64,000 nt of DNA from Bifidobacterium breve DSM 20213 = JCM 1192 (GCF_001025175.1 NZ_AP012324.1:682001-746000), one strand, 5' to 3'; shown: positions 16,276 to 24,839, counted from the stretch's first letter. Translations and numbers: made by a program. Notes: generated from the sequence alone by a model not told the origin.

Positions 16276-17634
16276 GTGGTTCAGGTTCATGGCATGAGAC
16301 GCGCAAGCGCGGACGCGGAATATCAGCAGATGACCGGGCAGCCGGTCAAACCGCTGATCCTCAAACTATGCCTGCCGGCCGTCATCTCCAATCTGGTGAC
16401 CACTGCCTACAATCTCACGGACACGTTCTTTATTGGCCAGCTTGGCACCGCGCAGTCCGGCGCCATCGGCATCGCGTTCTCCATCATGACCGTGATGCAG
16501 GCGCTCGGCTTCTTCTTCGGCAACGGCGCGGGCAATTCGATGAGTCGCGAACTTGGCAAACAGAACAACGAACGTGCCTCCCGACTGTTGGCCGTGGGCT
16601 TCGCGGGCGCGGTGATTTCCGGTTTGGTAATTGCCGCGATCGGGCTGCTGACCCTGCGGCCGTTGGTCGTCATGCTGGGTTCGACCTCCACGATCGCCCC
16701 ATACGCCGTGCAATATCTGACACCGCTGCTGGTCGCCGCACCCTGCGTATGCGGTTCGTTTGCGCTCAACGGATTGCTGCGATACCAAGGCCAGTCGGCA
16801 TTCGGCATGATCGGGCTGGTGTCGGGCGCACTGCTGAATTTCCTGCTCGCGCCATTATTCATTTTCGTGGCCGGCCTGGGTATTCTCGGTGCTGGCCTCG
16901 CCACCGCCATCTGCCAGACGGTGAGTTTCGCGATTCTGACCACAATGAGCCGCAAATTCGGCGTGATGAAACTGTCCCTGCGCAATTGCAAGCCGGATGT
17001 GCTGCTCATGCGCGAAGTGGCCGGCGGCGGCCTGCCCTCGCTGCTCCGCCAAGGCGCCGGCTCGATTTCCGTGACCTGCGTGAACATCGCCGCCAATCCG
17101 TTCGGCGACGCGGCCATCGCCGGCATGGCCATTGTGATGCGCATTATGTTGGGCGCCAACTCGGTGATCGTCGGCCTCGGCCAAGGTTTCCAACCGGTGT
17201 GCGGCTACAACTACGGTGCCGGCCTGTTCGCGCGCGTCAAAGAAGGGTACTGGTTCTGCGTGCGGCTCGCCACCTGCGTGCTCGTGGTGTTGGCGGTGTT
17301 GCTGTGGGTGTTCGCACCGCAACTGGTCGAGATCTTCCGCTCCGACCCGGCCGTGGTCGCGGTGGGTGTGGCCGCGCTGCATATCCAATGCTGCACGGTG
17401 ATTCTCAACGGCTTCAACATGATGGGCAATATGATGACCCAGACCATGGGCCGCACTGGCATCGCCTCATTCCTGGCCCTGTGCCGACAAGGTCTGTTTT
17501 TGGCACCGATCGTACTGATTCTGCCGATGATGTTCGGCGTGCTCGGCGTGGAAATGGCACAATCGGTGTCCGACGTGCTGACATTCCTAGTCACTATCCC
17601 GTTCATGCGGCGAATCCTGCATGAATTGCGGTGA
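16276..17634 (+). CDS. MATE family multidrug efflux transporter
   Basis: 452-residue, twelve-helix membrane protein. The start of the transport domain has the MATE pattern MTGQPVKPLILKLCLPAVIS followed by AYNLTDTFFIGQLGT, with the second half beginning around GGGLPSLLRQGAGSISV. MATE pumps exchange sodium or protons for cationic drugs and metabolites. GTG 16276 has an AGGA upstream; an ATG at 16294 is also possible. It follows the UvrA-like gene by 175 bases and is 7 bases ahead of a DNA glycosylase gene, so a detoxification/repair grouping is plausible. Confidence 0.87.
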   Translation: MVQVHGMRRASADAEYQQMTGQPVKPLILKLCLPAVISNLVTTAYNLTDTFFIGQLGTAQSGAIGIAFSIMTVMQALGFFFGNGAGNSMSRELGKQNNERASRLLAVGFAGAVISGLVIAAIGLLTLRPLVVMLGSTSTIAPYAVQYLTPLLVAAPCVCGSFALNGLLRYQGQSAFGMIGLVSGALLNFLLAPLFIFVAGLGILGAGLATAICQTVSFAILTTMSRKFGVMKLSLRNCKPDVLLMREVAGGGLPSLLRQGAGSISVTCVNIAANPFGDAAIAGMAIVMRIMLGANSVIVGLGQGFQPVCGYNYGAGLFARVKEGYWFCVRLATCVLVVLAVLLWVFAPQLVEIFRSDPAVVAVGVAALHIQCCTVILNGFNMMGNMMTQTMGRTGIASFLALCRQGLFLAPIVLILPMMFGVLGVEMAQSVSDVLTFLVTIPFMRRILHELR

Positions 17635-17641
17635 ATGGTAG

Positions 17642-18334
17642 ATGGCAACTATGAATAATCGAAGTGCAAAGCGGGTGCCGGGCGTTCCTTCTCCCGCGTA
17701 TATCGAATCGCTGTACCGCACCATGGCTGCCGCCCTTGGCCCGACCGGATGGTGGCCGGCTGAAACCACATTCGAGATTATGGTGGGCGCGGTGCTGACG
17801 CAGAATACGGCGTGGGGCAATGTGAATCGTTCGCTTGCGGCGTTGAACGCGGAGGGTGTGCTCGAACCCCATAAGCTGGCGATTATGGGGCCAGCGCATC
17901 TGCAGGAACTTATTCGCCCGTCCGGCTTTTATGTCAACAAATCCAAGACGGTACAGTCACTGAGCCGATGGTATGTGGAGCGTTGCGGAGCCTCACCTGA
18001 GGGCGCGGCAGATATTCCCGACGCCGAATTGCGGACCGAATTGCTCGGATTATTCGGTATCGGGGGCGAAACGGCCGACGACCTGATGCTATATGTGTTT
18101 TCGCGCCGCACATTTGTGGCCGATACTTATGCTCGCCGACTATTCGCCTTCCTTGGATTCGACGTGCCGGCCGGCTATCCGGCATTCCACAGGGCCTATT
18201 CGCCCGTGGTGCTGGATACGAACCTCAGTGTCAAGGATTTGCAGGAATTCCATGGGCTCATTGACGAGTTCGGCAAGGCCTACCGCGACGACGCGGCCAA
18301 AAGCGAGTCCTTTTTGGGTGGATGGAGGGCTTGA
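17642..18334 (+). CDS. Endonuclease III-related DNA glycosylase (MagIII-like HhH-GPD)
   Basis: 230 residues. VGAVLTQNTAWGNVNRSL (residues 48-65) and SGFYVNKSKT (94-103) are typical, and the helix-hairpin-helix reads LFGIGGETADDLMLY (137-151) with the catalytic Asp in FVADTYARRLF (Asp161). In classical EndoIII the hairpin carries a catalytic Lys (GVGRKTA); here that position is Glu143 and no C-terminal four-Cys iron-sulfur loop is seen. This pattern matches the MagIII/EndoIII-related branch, monofunctional glycosylases for alkylated bases. It starts 7 bases after the MATE gene. Confidence 0.82.
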   Translation: MATMNNRSAKRVPGVPSPAYIESLYRTMAAALGPTGWWPAETTFEIMVGAVLTQNTAWGNVNRSLAALNAEGVLEPHKLAIMGPAHLQELIRPSGFYVNKSKTVQSLSRWYVERCGASPEGAADIPDAELRTELLGLFGIGGETADDLMLYVFSRRTFVADTYARRLFAFLGFDVPAGYPAFHRAYSPVVLDTNLSVKDLQEFHGLIDEFGKAYRDDAAKSESFLGGWRA

Positions 18335-18341
18335 CTGCACG

Positions 18342-18494
18342 GCGAATCGTTCTCAATAAGAAAAGTGTGAGGCCCGCACGGTGCCAATCGCACATCTGAA
18401 TCCAAGAAATGGCTGTTTGATGCTATTCCCGCGAATGCGCGATTGAGTGATATTGTGCGTTTGCCTCACACTTTTCTTATTGAGAATGATTCGC
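18342..18494. repeat. Long inverted repeat, 32-nt arms with 89-nt loop
   Basis: Left arm 18342-18373 begins GCGAATCGTTCTCAATAAGA; right arm 18463-18494 is its reverse complement with one mismatch. The related single copy at 2353-2384 shares most of the arm. The structure lies directly behind the glycosylase gene. It looks like a small palindromic mobile element or dispersed repeat rather than a terminator, because the loop is long and no T-run follows. Confidence 0.8.
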
Positions 18495-18507
18495 TGCGAT
18501 ATGCCGC

Positions 18508-18675
18508 TTACTTGACAACCTTAAAACCGCCGGTCCATGGGGTCTGATTGGTGACGCCTTCAGCTGTTGCTGCGGCCTTGTCCGGGTTGCGGTCGATGAC
18601 CTGCACGGTGGCGCCAGCCTTGACGGTGATGCCTGTGACGCCGGCAATCCGCTCTCCATCGAGCAGATCACGACC
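18508..18675 (-). pseudogene. C-terminal remnant, possibly of a glycoside hydrolase
   Basis: The minus strand reads DLLDGERIAGVTGITVKAG, then ATVQVIDRNPDKAAATAEG and ends GFKVVK before a stop at 18508. A DLL-G-x-x-x-G-x-x-x-L/V pattern is common in the last beta-sandwich of some glycoside hydrolases, which is the only basis for the suggestion. No upstream part exists; the sequence meets another fragment on the opposite strand at about 18650-18675. Confidence 0.35.
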
Positions 18676-18779
18676 TCTATCGCCGCGGCATCATCGCCGT
18701 GCACGATGCTGAAATTGCCGCCGAGCTCGACTGGCTGCGCTCAATGCTGGGTGTTGAAAACGAGTCTGTGACAGAATAG
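18650..18779 (+). pseudogene. C-terminal remnant of an unrecognised protein
   Basis: A plus-strand frame without a start reads DLYRRGIIAVHDAEIAAELD, then WLRSMLGVENESVTE and a stop at 18777-18779. The residue composition (amphipathic, few rare residues) looks like genuine protein. I do not recognise the family. It ends 42 bases before the acetyltransferase start. Together with the minus-strand remnant, the whole 487-base stretch 18335-18821 holds an inverted repeat and gene debris, with no intact gene. Confidence 0.35.
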
Positions 18780-18821
18780 TTCGACCGACACAATCGCCAA
18801 AACGCCGAACAGGAGCCAATG

Positions 18822-19493
18822 ATGACCGAAGACAAGCCGATCGCCAAGCCGATTATCGATGATGCGACGCGCGAGAAAATGGCGCTTATGTTCTCCGGCG
18901 AGGTCTACCTGCCGGATGATGTGGACGGCTTTTTTGATCTGCAGGCCGCCCAACGCGATCTCCAGCTTGAACTCAACGCCACACCGCTGACCAATCCGAA
19001 ACGCCGCACCGAACTCATGCAGATGTTCTTCGGCGCCGCGGGGGAGGGCCTGTACCTCGAATGCCCGGTGTATGCGAACTGGGGCTGCAATACCTATTGG
19101 GGTGAGCGTTGCTACGCCAACTTCAACCTGACGCTGGTGGACGATGGTGAGATCTTCATCGGATCCCACACCATGATCGGCCCCAACGTCACGCTTGTGG
19201 CCACCGGCCATCCCGTGCGTCCGGACCTGCGCTATCAGGGTGCCCAGTATTCGCTGCCAGTCCACATCGGTGAAAACGTCTGGATTGGCGCGAACGTGAC
19301 CGTACTGCCCGGAGCCACTATTGGAGACAACGCGGTCATTGGCGCCAACTCGCTGGTCACCAAGGACATCCCCGCCAACACGGTCGCCTACGGCAGCCCG
19401 TGCAAGGTAATTCGCGAAATCAACGAACGCGACGACGTCTACTACTGGCGCGACCGTCAATTCAGTGAGCGTTTTAAGGTCAAAGAGCAGTAG
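18822..19493 (+). CDS. Sugar O-acetyltransferase (maltose/galactoside type)
   Basis: 223 residues, normal to slightly long for the Maa/LacA/NodL family. The N-terminal domain begins near MFSGEVYLPDD; the left-handed beta-helix has hexapeptide repeats and the signature IGENVWIGANVTVLPGATIG with the catalytic His in ATGHPV. It transfers acetyl from acetyl-CoA to a sugar hydroxyl in the cytoplasm. AGGAG at 18811 favours the second ATG at 18822; ATG 18819 would be too close. A truncated paralogue follows convergently with 9 bases between the stops. Confidence 0.9.
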   Translation: MTEDKPIAKPIIDDATREKMALMFSGEVYLPDDVDGFFDLQAAQRDLQLELNATPLTNPKRRTELMQMFFGAAGEGLYLECPVYANWGCNTYWGERCYANFNLTLVDDGEIFIGSHTMIGPNVTLVATGHPVRPDLRYQGAQYSLPVHIGENVWIGANVTVLPGATIGDNAVIGANSLVTKDIPANTVAYGSPCKVIREINERDDVYYWRDRQFSERFKVKEQ

Positions 19494-19502
19494 CGCGAAA
19501 GC

Positions 19503-19781
19503 TCACTCCCACACGTCGAGCTTGCGGTCTTTGTAGAAACACTCGCGGTCCTTGTCGCCGATTTCGCGTGCGACTTCGCAAGGTGCGCCGTAAGCGACCG
19601 AGTTGGCGGGGATGGAATGCGTCGCGACTGAACCGGCGCCGATCACGCAATTGTCGCCGATGGTGACTCCCGGCAGAATCGACACATTGGCGCCGACCCA
19701 CACGTTGCGTCCAATGGTCACTGGAATGCAATACGTGTAATGGTGCTCGCGCAGCACAGGCAACACGGGGTGGCCGGCGGC
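19503..19781 (-). pseudogene. Sugar O-acetyltransferase, C-terminal fragment
   Basis: The frame encodes AAGHPVLPVLREHHYTYCIP, then GRNVWVGANVSILPGVTIG and the usual end GAPCEVAREI. A stop codon (TGA, 19782-19784) stands immediately before the fragment, at the position where about 110 N-terminal residues should be. Only the C-terminal half of the beta-helix remains. It could be translated from a GTG at 19766 as 87 residues but would lack a complete acceptor site. An N-terminal fragment of a similar enzyme is at 12545-12676, on the same strand but downstream in transcription order. Confidence 0.75.
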
Positions 19782-19935
19782 TCATTAGCACGGGGAACGG
19801 TTGAACGAGAAGTGTGGATTGACATGTGGTGGTATCGAACATACTGATGCGTGTGCCGCCGAGCCTGTCCAGATGGCTGCCTATATGAACCAGTGACAGG
19901 AAATCACGGGGAGGGAACGAGCGAGAGGAGCGTGC

Positions 19936-21006
19936 ATGGGGCAATTTGGCGTCATGATTGGCCAGTTGGTCGGATTCCTGATCATGCTGATGGTCGGGTA
20001 TGGATGTGTGAGACTCCGGTTCTATGGCCAGACGGCGCTGGACGGCATGTGCTCGCTGCTGCTCAATGTGCTCATCCCTGTGCTCGTGTTCTCGAACGCC
20101 GTCGACGGTGCGGACCGCGCGCAGCTCGCCGCCAACTGGGGCGTGATGCTGCTGACCGCCGTGATGTATGCGCTGCTCATCCTGGTGTTCTGGCTGGTCG
20201 CCAAGCTGTTGAGGCTCAAAGGTTCGCGTGGCCATGTGTTTCAGGCGTCGCTGATTTTCGGCAACGCCGGATTTATCGGCATTCCGTTGATCATGGCACT
20301 TTGGCCTCAGAACGGCGCGATTTACGTGGCGCTGATGTCGATCATCGACCAGACGCTGCTCTGGACGTACGGCGTATGGCTGTGCGAGCCGGTCGCCGAA
20401 ACGACTGGCGGCAACGCGATTGGCGCGCGAGGTGCGGTCGCGAACGGTTCGGTGAACGGCGCCGGTTCGGTGGGGGAGGCTGCGAACAGCGGTTCTCCGG
20501 TGGCCGCCCGCCCCTCGCTAGGCACTCGCGTCCTCGGCCTGCTTAAACGATTCGTCAACCCCGCCTTCATCGGCGTGATGCTCGCCCTGATTCTGATTCT
20601 GCTTGGCGTCAAAGTACCGGACATCATCCTCAAGCCGCTGCACACCATCGGCAATATGGCCACGCCGATGTCGCTGATCTACTTGGGTGGCCTGTTCGCG
20701 CTGACCAAGTGGTGGGGCGTCCTCAAACGCTACGAACTCTATGTTGGCCTAGTCGCCAAGATGATCGCATTCCCGCTCGCTTTCTATGCGCTGCTGACCA
20801 CGTTGGCCAGTGCGCTGCCGCAGCTGCCCATCACTCACGACATGATTCTGATGATTACCGTGATCGCCGGCCTGCCGACCATGACCACCATCGCCATGTT
20901 TACCGGCCGCAAGAACAACATGCCCGACTATGCGGTCGGCTTCGTGCTCGTAAGCACGCTCTTCTCACTGGCTTCGCTGACCATCGTGTCGGCTGTTGTG
21001 CTCTGA
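19936..21006 (+). CDS. AEC (auxin efflux carrier) family transporter
   Basis: 356-residue membrane protein with about ten hydrophobic helices in two halves. The first half contains GYGCVRLRFYGQTALDGMCS and LLNVLIPVLVFSNAV; the mid-region IFGNAGFIGIPLI is the conserved N-x-G-x-x-G/P element of the family. The halves are joined by a low-complexity loop (about residues 155-195) rich in Gly, Ala, Asn and Ser. AEC members in bacteria move malate, malonate or other organic acids; the substrate cannot be assigned. ATG 19936 follows GAGAGGAG. Confidence 0.85.
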   Translation: MGQFGVMIGQLVGFLIMLMVGYGCVRLRFYGQTALDGMCSLLLNVLIPVLVFSNAVDGADRAQLAANWGVMLLTAVMYALLILVFWLVAKLLRLKGSRGHVFQASLIFGNAGFIGIPLIMALWPQNGAIYVALMSIIDQTLLWTYGVWLCEPVAETTGGNAIGARGAVANGSVNGAGSVGEAANSGSPVAARPSLGTRVLGLLKRFVNPAFIGVMLALILILLGVKVPDIILKPLHTIGNMATPMSLIYLGGLFALTKWWGVLKRYELYVGLVAKMIAFPLAFYALLTTLASALPQLPITHDMILMITVIAGLPTMTTIAMFTGRKNNMPDYAVGFVLVSTLFSLASLTIVSAVVL

Positions 21007-21064
21007 ATTGTCCCCTTCGATGAAAAGAATGCCGGGGAAATCCCCTGGCGCTTGGTAGCCTTCA

Positions 21065-21826
21065 TCACATACTCTTCGCGGCCTCATCAACGCAGCGCAA
21101 CGCGTTGAGCGTGCGCGGGTAGCCGATGTAGGGCATACATTGTGAGGCCACGGCGATGAGGAAGTGGCAATCGTTGCCGATGCGCATGTTGGCGCGGGCA
21201 TGACTGGTCAGCTGTGGCTCGCACCCGCCTTGGGTGGCAAGGAAACAGAACGTGATCATCTCGCGCTGTTTCAGGTTAAGGCCGGTGCGAGTGTAATAGT
21301 CGCCGAAACAGTTGGCCGCCAGCCAGCGGTTAATGTGGCGTGTCTCCTCTGGTCCGGACTTGTAGAAGTCCTTCATGTCCTCGCCGAAAATATCCACTTG
21401 GGCTTGGGTGCCGGCTTCGCGCCTCGTTTCGGGAGTTGTGGTGGATTGGGGCGGCAACGGCAGCTCGACGCCCTGCGCACGCAGCACTTCGTTCAGTGCG
21501 GCGATGAATGGGTAGACGCGGGCGATGCCCAGATATGCCACGGCCTGATACGTCGCCTCCTTGATTTCCACCGGCGTAAGTCCGGCGATCATTGCGGCCG
21601 GCACGATGCCACGAAATTCGGTGAGGCTCTGGCTGCCGAGCAGCGTGGCCAGGATCGCCAGATAACGGGTCCTATCGTCCAGATCGTTGACGCCCGGTTC
21701 GTTCGGCACCTCATCAAACGCAAAATTCTCGATGATTTGGGCCATATCCGGATCGTCCTGACGAAGTAGTTCCGAGTTCGGGAAAAACGTACGGTGATAC
21801 TGTTCAGCGGCGGGAGAAATATTCAT
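21065..21826 (-). CDS. Carboxymuconolactone decarboxylase family protein (tandem CMD domains)
   Basis: 253 residues with two CMD/AhpD-like domains. Domain one: LDDRTRYLAILATLLGSQS with EIKEATYQAVAYLGIARVYP; domain two: GLNLKQREMITFCFLATQGGCE. The usual CxxC of AhpD is not present; one Cys remains in each area, so peroxidase activity is uncertain. ATG 21826 follows AGAAGGACAC. A cupin gene ends 27 bases upstream, a common pairing of CMD with cupin in small oxidoreductase or decarboxylase operons. Exact reaction unknown. Confidence 0.85.
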   Translation of the reverse strand: MNISPAAEQYHRTFFPNSELLRQDDPDMAQIIENFAFDEVPNEPGVNDLDDRTRYLAILATLLGSQSLTEFRGIVPAAMIAGLTPVEIKEATYQAVAYLGIARVYPFIAALNEVLRAQGVELPLPPQSTTTPETRREAGTQAQVDIFGEDMKDFYKSGPEETRHINRWLAANCFGDYYTRTGLNLKQREMITFCFLATQGGCEPQLTSHARANMRIGNDCHFLIAVASQCMPYIGYPRTLNALRCVDEAAKSM

Positions 21827-21852
21827 AATCGTGTCCTTCTGTTTTCGGCTCA

Positions 21853-22269
21853 TCAACGCAGCGCGTCGTATTCGGCTTCGACCGGCTCTAGCCATTCGTT
21901 CGAAGCGCCGTCCACCACATTCATAATGGCGATATGCGCGAAATCGGAATCCGGCGCGGCCCCGTGCCAGTGCTTGGTCTCAGGTGCCACGTACACCACG
22001 TCGCCGGGCTTGAGCTCGACCGGCTCCTTGCCCCACTCCTGGTAGTAGCCGCGCCCGCCCACGGCGATGAGGATCTGGCAGGCCCTGTGATGAATATGCC
22101 AGTTATTGCGGCAGCCCACCTCGAACGTAACATTGGAAACGTTGACTTCCTTGCCCGAGACCAGCGGTGCCAGATAGCTCTGCCCGATGAAATATTTGGC
22201 GTATGCGTCGTTCGGCGCACCCAACGGGAACGCGCTGGGATTGGTGATGGTGCTGTGGTTCTGTGCCAT
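21853..22269 (-). CDS. Cupin domain protein
   Basis: 138-residue single-domain beta-barrel protein. Metal-binding motif one is visible as NNWHIHHRACQILIAVGGRG (His pair) and motif two as KPGDVVYVAPETKHWHG. Such small cupins next to CMD proteins are often annotated as 4-carboxymuconolactone decarboxylase-associated or quercetinase-like; none of these roles is shown here. AAGGACGG precedes ATG 22269. First gene of a two-gene operon with the CMD protein. Confidence 0.88.
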   Translation of the reverse strand: MAQNHSTITNPSAFPLGAPNDAYAKYFIGQSYLAPLVSGKEVNVSNVTFEVGCRNNWHIHHRACQILIAVGGRGYYQEWGKEPVELKPGDVVYVAPETKHWHGAAPDSDFAHIAIMNVVDGASNEWLEPVEAEYDALR

Positions 22270-22536
22270 AAATGCCGTCCTTGACCATGAAGACTCGCGT
22301 CGGCTTGGTGCCGTTGCGCCACAGCATAGGAATGTCTAGTCAATATTGCAATTACCTATAACGTATCGATTGCCATGCTTGTTGAGCATGAATCGTCGAG
22401 AGATTCCGATGCCGTACTGTTCGGTTGTCGCTGACATTTCTCCGGACCAGAGCTGGAGGCGAGTCCAAAGACCCGCAATCCATGTGCGGTGACGTGCGCC
22501 ATGTTGCTCTCGGCTCGCGTGAAAATGAGTCAATCT

Positions 22537-22550
22537 CACGCAATTGCGTG
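22537..22550. promoter_or_regulatory. Perfect 14-bp palindrome in the divergent control region
   Basis: CACGCAATTGCGTG is a perfect dyad, 96 bases before the hydroxyacyl-CoA dehydrogenase start. A -10-like TACAAT follows at 22562-22567. It probably is a repressor site. The rest of the 376-base gap 22270-22645 shows no coding sequence or other structure. Confidence 0.5.
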
Positions 22551-22645
22551 CTGTTCGTGCATACAATGCGAGTTGAAAGCGTGTGGCGTACAACTCCACG
22601 CAATGCCTCGAAACATGGCGATGCCGCCGGAAAGAAGGCCTCACG

Positions 22646-23605
22646 ATGGTCAGCACAGTGGATGATATCAAGACGATTGCGAACGTCGGCACGGGAACGA
22701 TGGGCCATGCGATTGCACTGCAGTTCGCGCTGGCCGGCTATCCGGTGCATCTGATCGGCCGCAGTGACGCTTCGCTCGAAAAGTCGATGAAGGCGATTCA
22801 CGCCGACGCCGAAGAGTTCGCCGCGGCTGGTCTGCTGCACGCCGACGATTCCGTGGACGATGTGCTGGCGCGCATCTCCCAATTCACCGACTACGCCAGC
22901 GGCGTGGCCGGCGCGGATTTCGTCATCGAAGCGGTGTCGGAGAACCTGGATCTGAAGAAGTCCATCTGGGCCGAGATCGAGCAGGCCGCACCTGATGATG
23001 CGATTTTGGCTACGAATACCTCCGGCCTGAGCCCCACGGAAATCCAATCGGTGCTGAAGAAGCCCGAACGTTTCGTGGTGGCGCACTTCTGGAATCCGGC
23101 GCAGCTGATGCCGCTGGTCGAAGTGGTGCCGGGGGAGAAGACCGACCCGCACGTGATGGATATCACGTTCGACCTGATGACCAGAATCGGCAAGAAACCG
23201 GCGAAACTCAACAAGGAATCGCTCGGATTCATCGGCAACCGACTGCAGATGGCGGTGCTGCGCGAGGAATTCCATATCATTCAGGAAGGCATCGCGGACG
23301 CGGCCACCGTGGATGACGTGATGAAGTACAGCCTCGGCCGCCGTTGGAACCTGGTCGGCCCGATCGCCAGTATCGATCTTGGTGGTCTCGATGTGTTCTA
23401 CAACATCAGCACCTATATGTTCGACGACATGGACAACGGCACCGGACCCAGCCCGCTGCTTGCCGAGAAGGTCAAGTCAGGCAACCTCGGCGCCAAAACC
23501 GGCCAGGGCTTCTTCTCCTGGCAGGGCGAGGACGGCAAGCGCATCATCGATTCCCGCAACAAGGCCCTGCTGCGCGCACTGAAGGACGATGCGGCGGACG
23601 AGTGA
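22646..23605 (+). CDS. 3-hydroxyacyl-CoA dehydrogenase family protein
   Basis: 319 residues. N-terminal Rossmann fold with NVGTGTMGHAIALQFALAGY (GxGxMG), then IEAVSENLDLKKSIWAEIE, the NTSGLSPTEI segment and catalytic His in VVAHFWNPAQLMPLVEVVPG; the C-terminal helical domain has GFIGNRLQMAVLREEFHI. This resembles the 3-hydroxybutyryl-CoA/L-carnitine/L-gulonate dehydrogenase group. Bifidobacteria have no full beta-oxidation, so a non-fatty-acid substrate is likely (inference). GAAGG precedes ATG 22646. Confidence 0.87.
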   Translation: MVSTVDDIKTIANVGTGTMGHAIALQFALAGYPVHLIGRSDASLEKSMKAIHADAEEFAAAGLLHADDSVDDVLARISQFTDYASGVAGADFVIEAVSENLDLKKSIWAEIEQAAPDDAILATNTSGLSPTEIQSVLKKPERFVVAHFWNPAQLMPLVEVVPGEKTDPHVMDITFDLMTRIGKKPAKLNKESLGFIGNRLQMAVLREEFHIIQEGIADAATVDDVMKYSLGRRWNLVGPIASIDLGGLDVFYNISTYMFDDMDNGTGPSPLLAEKVKSGNLGAKTGQGFFSWQGEDGKRIIDSRNKALLRALKDDAADE

Positions 23606-23706
23606 GTCGTCCGTGTGCCATTGTGCGCTATTCGCGAAGTGTGCTTTAAGGCCAAGATGCAAGACAGGCTCGGCCGATATGTGAACGGCTGATTAGCGTG
23701 GGGAAC

Positions 23707-24483
23707 ATGGTGACATGGGATTCGGAACAGTATCTGCGGTTCAAGCGGGAGCGCACGCAGCCGGCGCGTGATCTGGCGATGCAGCTGCCGCCGGATGACG
23801 GCAACGTCAGGCGCGTGCTGGATATCGGCTGCGGGCCGGGCAACAGCACGGTCGTGCTGCGTGAACGCTATCCGCACGCCGAGATTCTGGGCGTCGACAG
23901 TTCGCCAGACATGATCGAGGTGGCACGTAAAACCTATCCTGACGTTGATTTCCAACTGTGCGATGTGTCTACGCAACTGAATGATCTGCCGACTGACTTC
24001 GACGTGGTGTTCTCCAACGCCTGCATCCAATGGGTGCCGGACCATCCGCATCTGATTCCCGGTCTGCTCGCCCGGCTCAAGATCGGGGGAGCGCTGGCCG
24101 TGCAGACGCCGATGAACTATGAGGAGCCGATTCACCGCATCATCGGCGGTATCGTGTACTCGCCCGAGTTTGCGGACGAGCTGTCGCAACAGCGCGAATT
24201 CTACAACCTCACGCCGCCTGAATACTGGGAGTTGTTGCACGCGCATACCAGTGCCTTCCGCATCTGGAAAACCACGTACATGCACACGCTGCCCTCGCAT
24301 GAGGCGATTATGGACTGGTATCGTGGCACCGGTATGAGGCCGTATCTGCAAGCGCTTGACGACGCCGGGCGCAGGGAATTCGAGGCTGAAGTGTTCGCTC
24401 GGGTCTGTGAGGAATATCCAACGCAGTCGGACGGCAGCATCATCTTCCCCTTCCCGCGCTTCTTCTTCCTCGCTACGCGGTAG
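23707..24483 (+). CDS. tam: SAM-dependent methyltransferase, trans-aconitate 2-methyltransferase-like
   Basis: 258 residues. The N-terminus (WDSEQYLRFKRERTQPARDL) and the SAM-binding motif VLDIGCGPGNSTVVLRERYP, followed by ILGVDSSPDMIEVAR and the FSNACIQWVPDH segment, are characteristic of Tam proteins, which methylate trans-aconitate to detoxify it. Length matches the family (about 250-260). ATG 23707 is preferred to the GTG at 23698; a GGGGA lies between the two. The gene stands alone. Confidence 0.82.
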   Translation: MVTWDSEQYLRFKRERTQPARDLAMQLPPDDGNVRRVLDIGCGPGNSTVVLRERYPHAEILGVDSSPDMIEVARKTYPDVDFQLCDVSTQLNDLPTDFDVVFSNACIQWVPDHPHLIPGLLARLKIGGALAVQTPMNYEEPIHRIIGGIVYSPEFADELSQQREFYNLTPPEYWELLHAHTSAFRIWKTTYMHTLPSHEAIMDWYRGTGMRPYLQALDDAGRREFEAEVFARVCEEYPTQSDGSIIFPFPRFFFLATR

Positions 24484-24650
24484 AAGCGTAGCGGATTCGC
24501 GGACCTGATGGTAGGGCTCGTTGATCCCTGCCGTCGGTTATGGGGGTTCCGCTCGTTACTGCTCGGCCTGCGGCGATGCCATTGGTTGTGCTGAGCAGTC
24601 TCCGATTGCAATGATGCCTGCATGTGTGGCAGAGGGGGCTTTGCTACTGT

Positions 24651-24839
24651 TTATTCCCCGTCCAACGAATTGGTGAGATGCGAGATGGTCTCGGGTAGGG
24701 TCGAACGCTTGATGGACCCGATGCCCTGTGTGGTGAAAATTGATGATGCTTTGCCGAACAAGCCGAGAATGCCGCTGGAAGCAAACTCCAGCACCAGCTG
24801 TTGGCTGGCGTCCAGCTTGGTTTTGTCAAGCTTGAGCAG
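24651..24839 (-). pseudogene. C-terminal fragment of an unrecognised protein abutting the IS110 relic
   Basis: The minus strand reads TLLKLDKTKLDASQQLVLEF, then SSGILGLFGKASSIFTTQGI and ends in SLDGE plus a stop at 24651. There is no start. It begins where the IS110 transposase remnant stops, in another frame, so it is probably the 3' end of a gene cut by the element. I do not recognise the family. The rest of 24484-24650 is empty. Confidence 0.4.
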
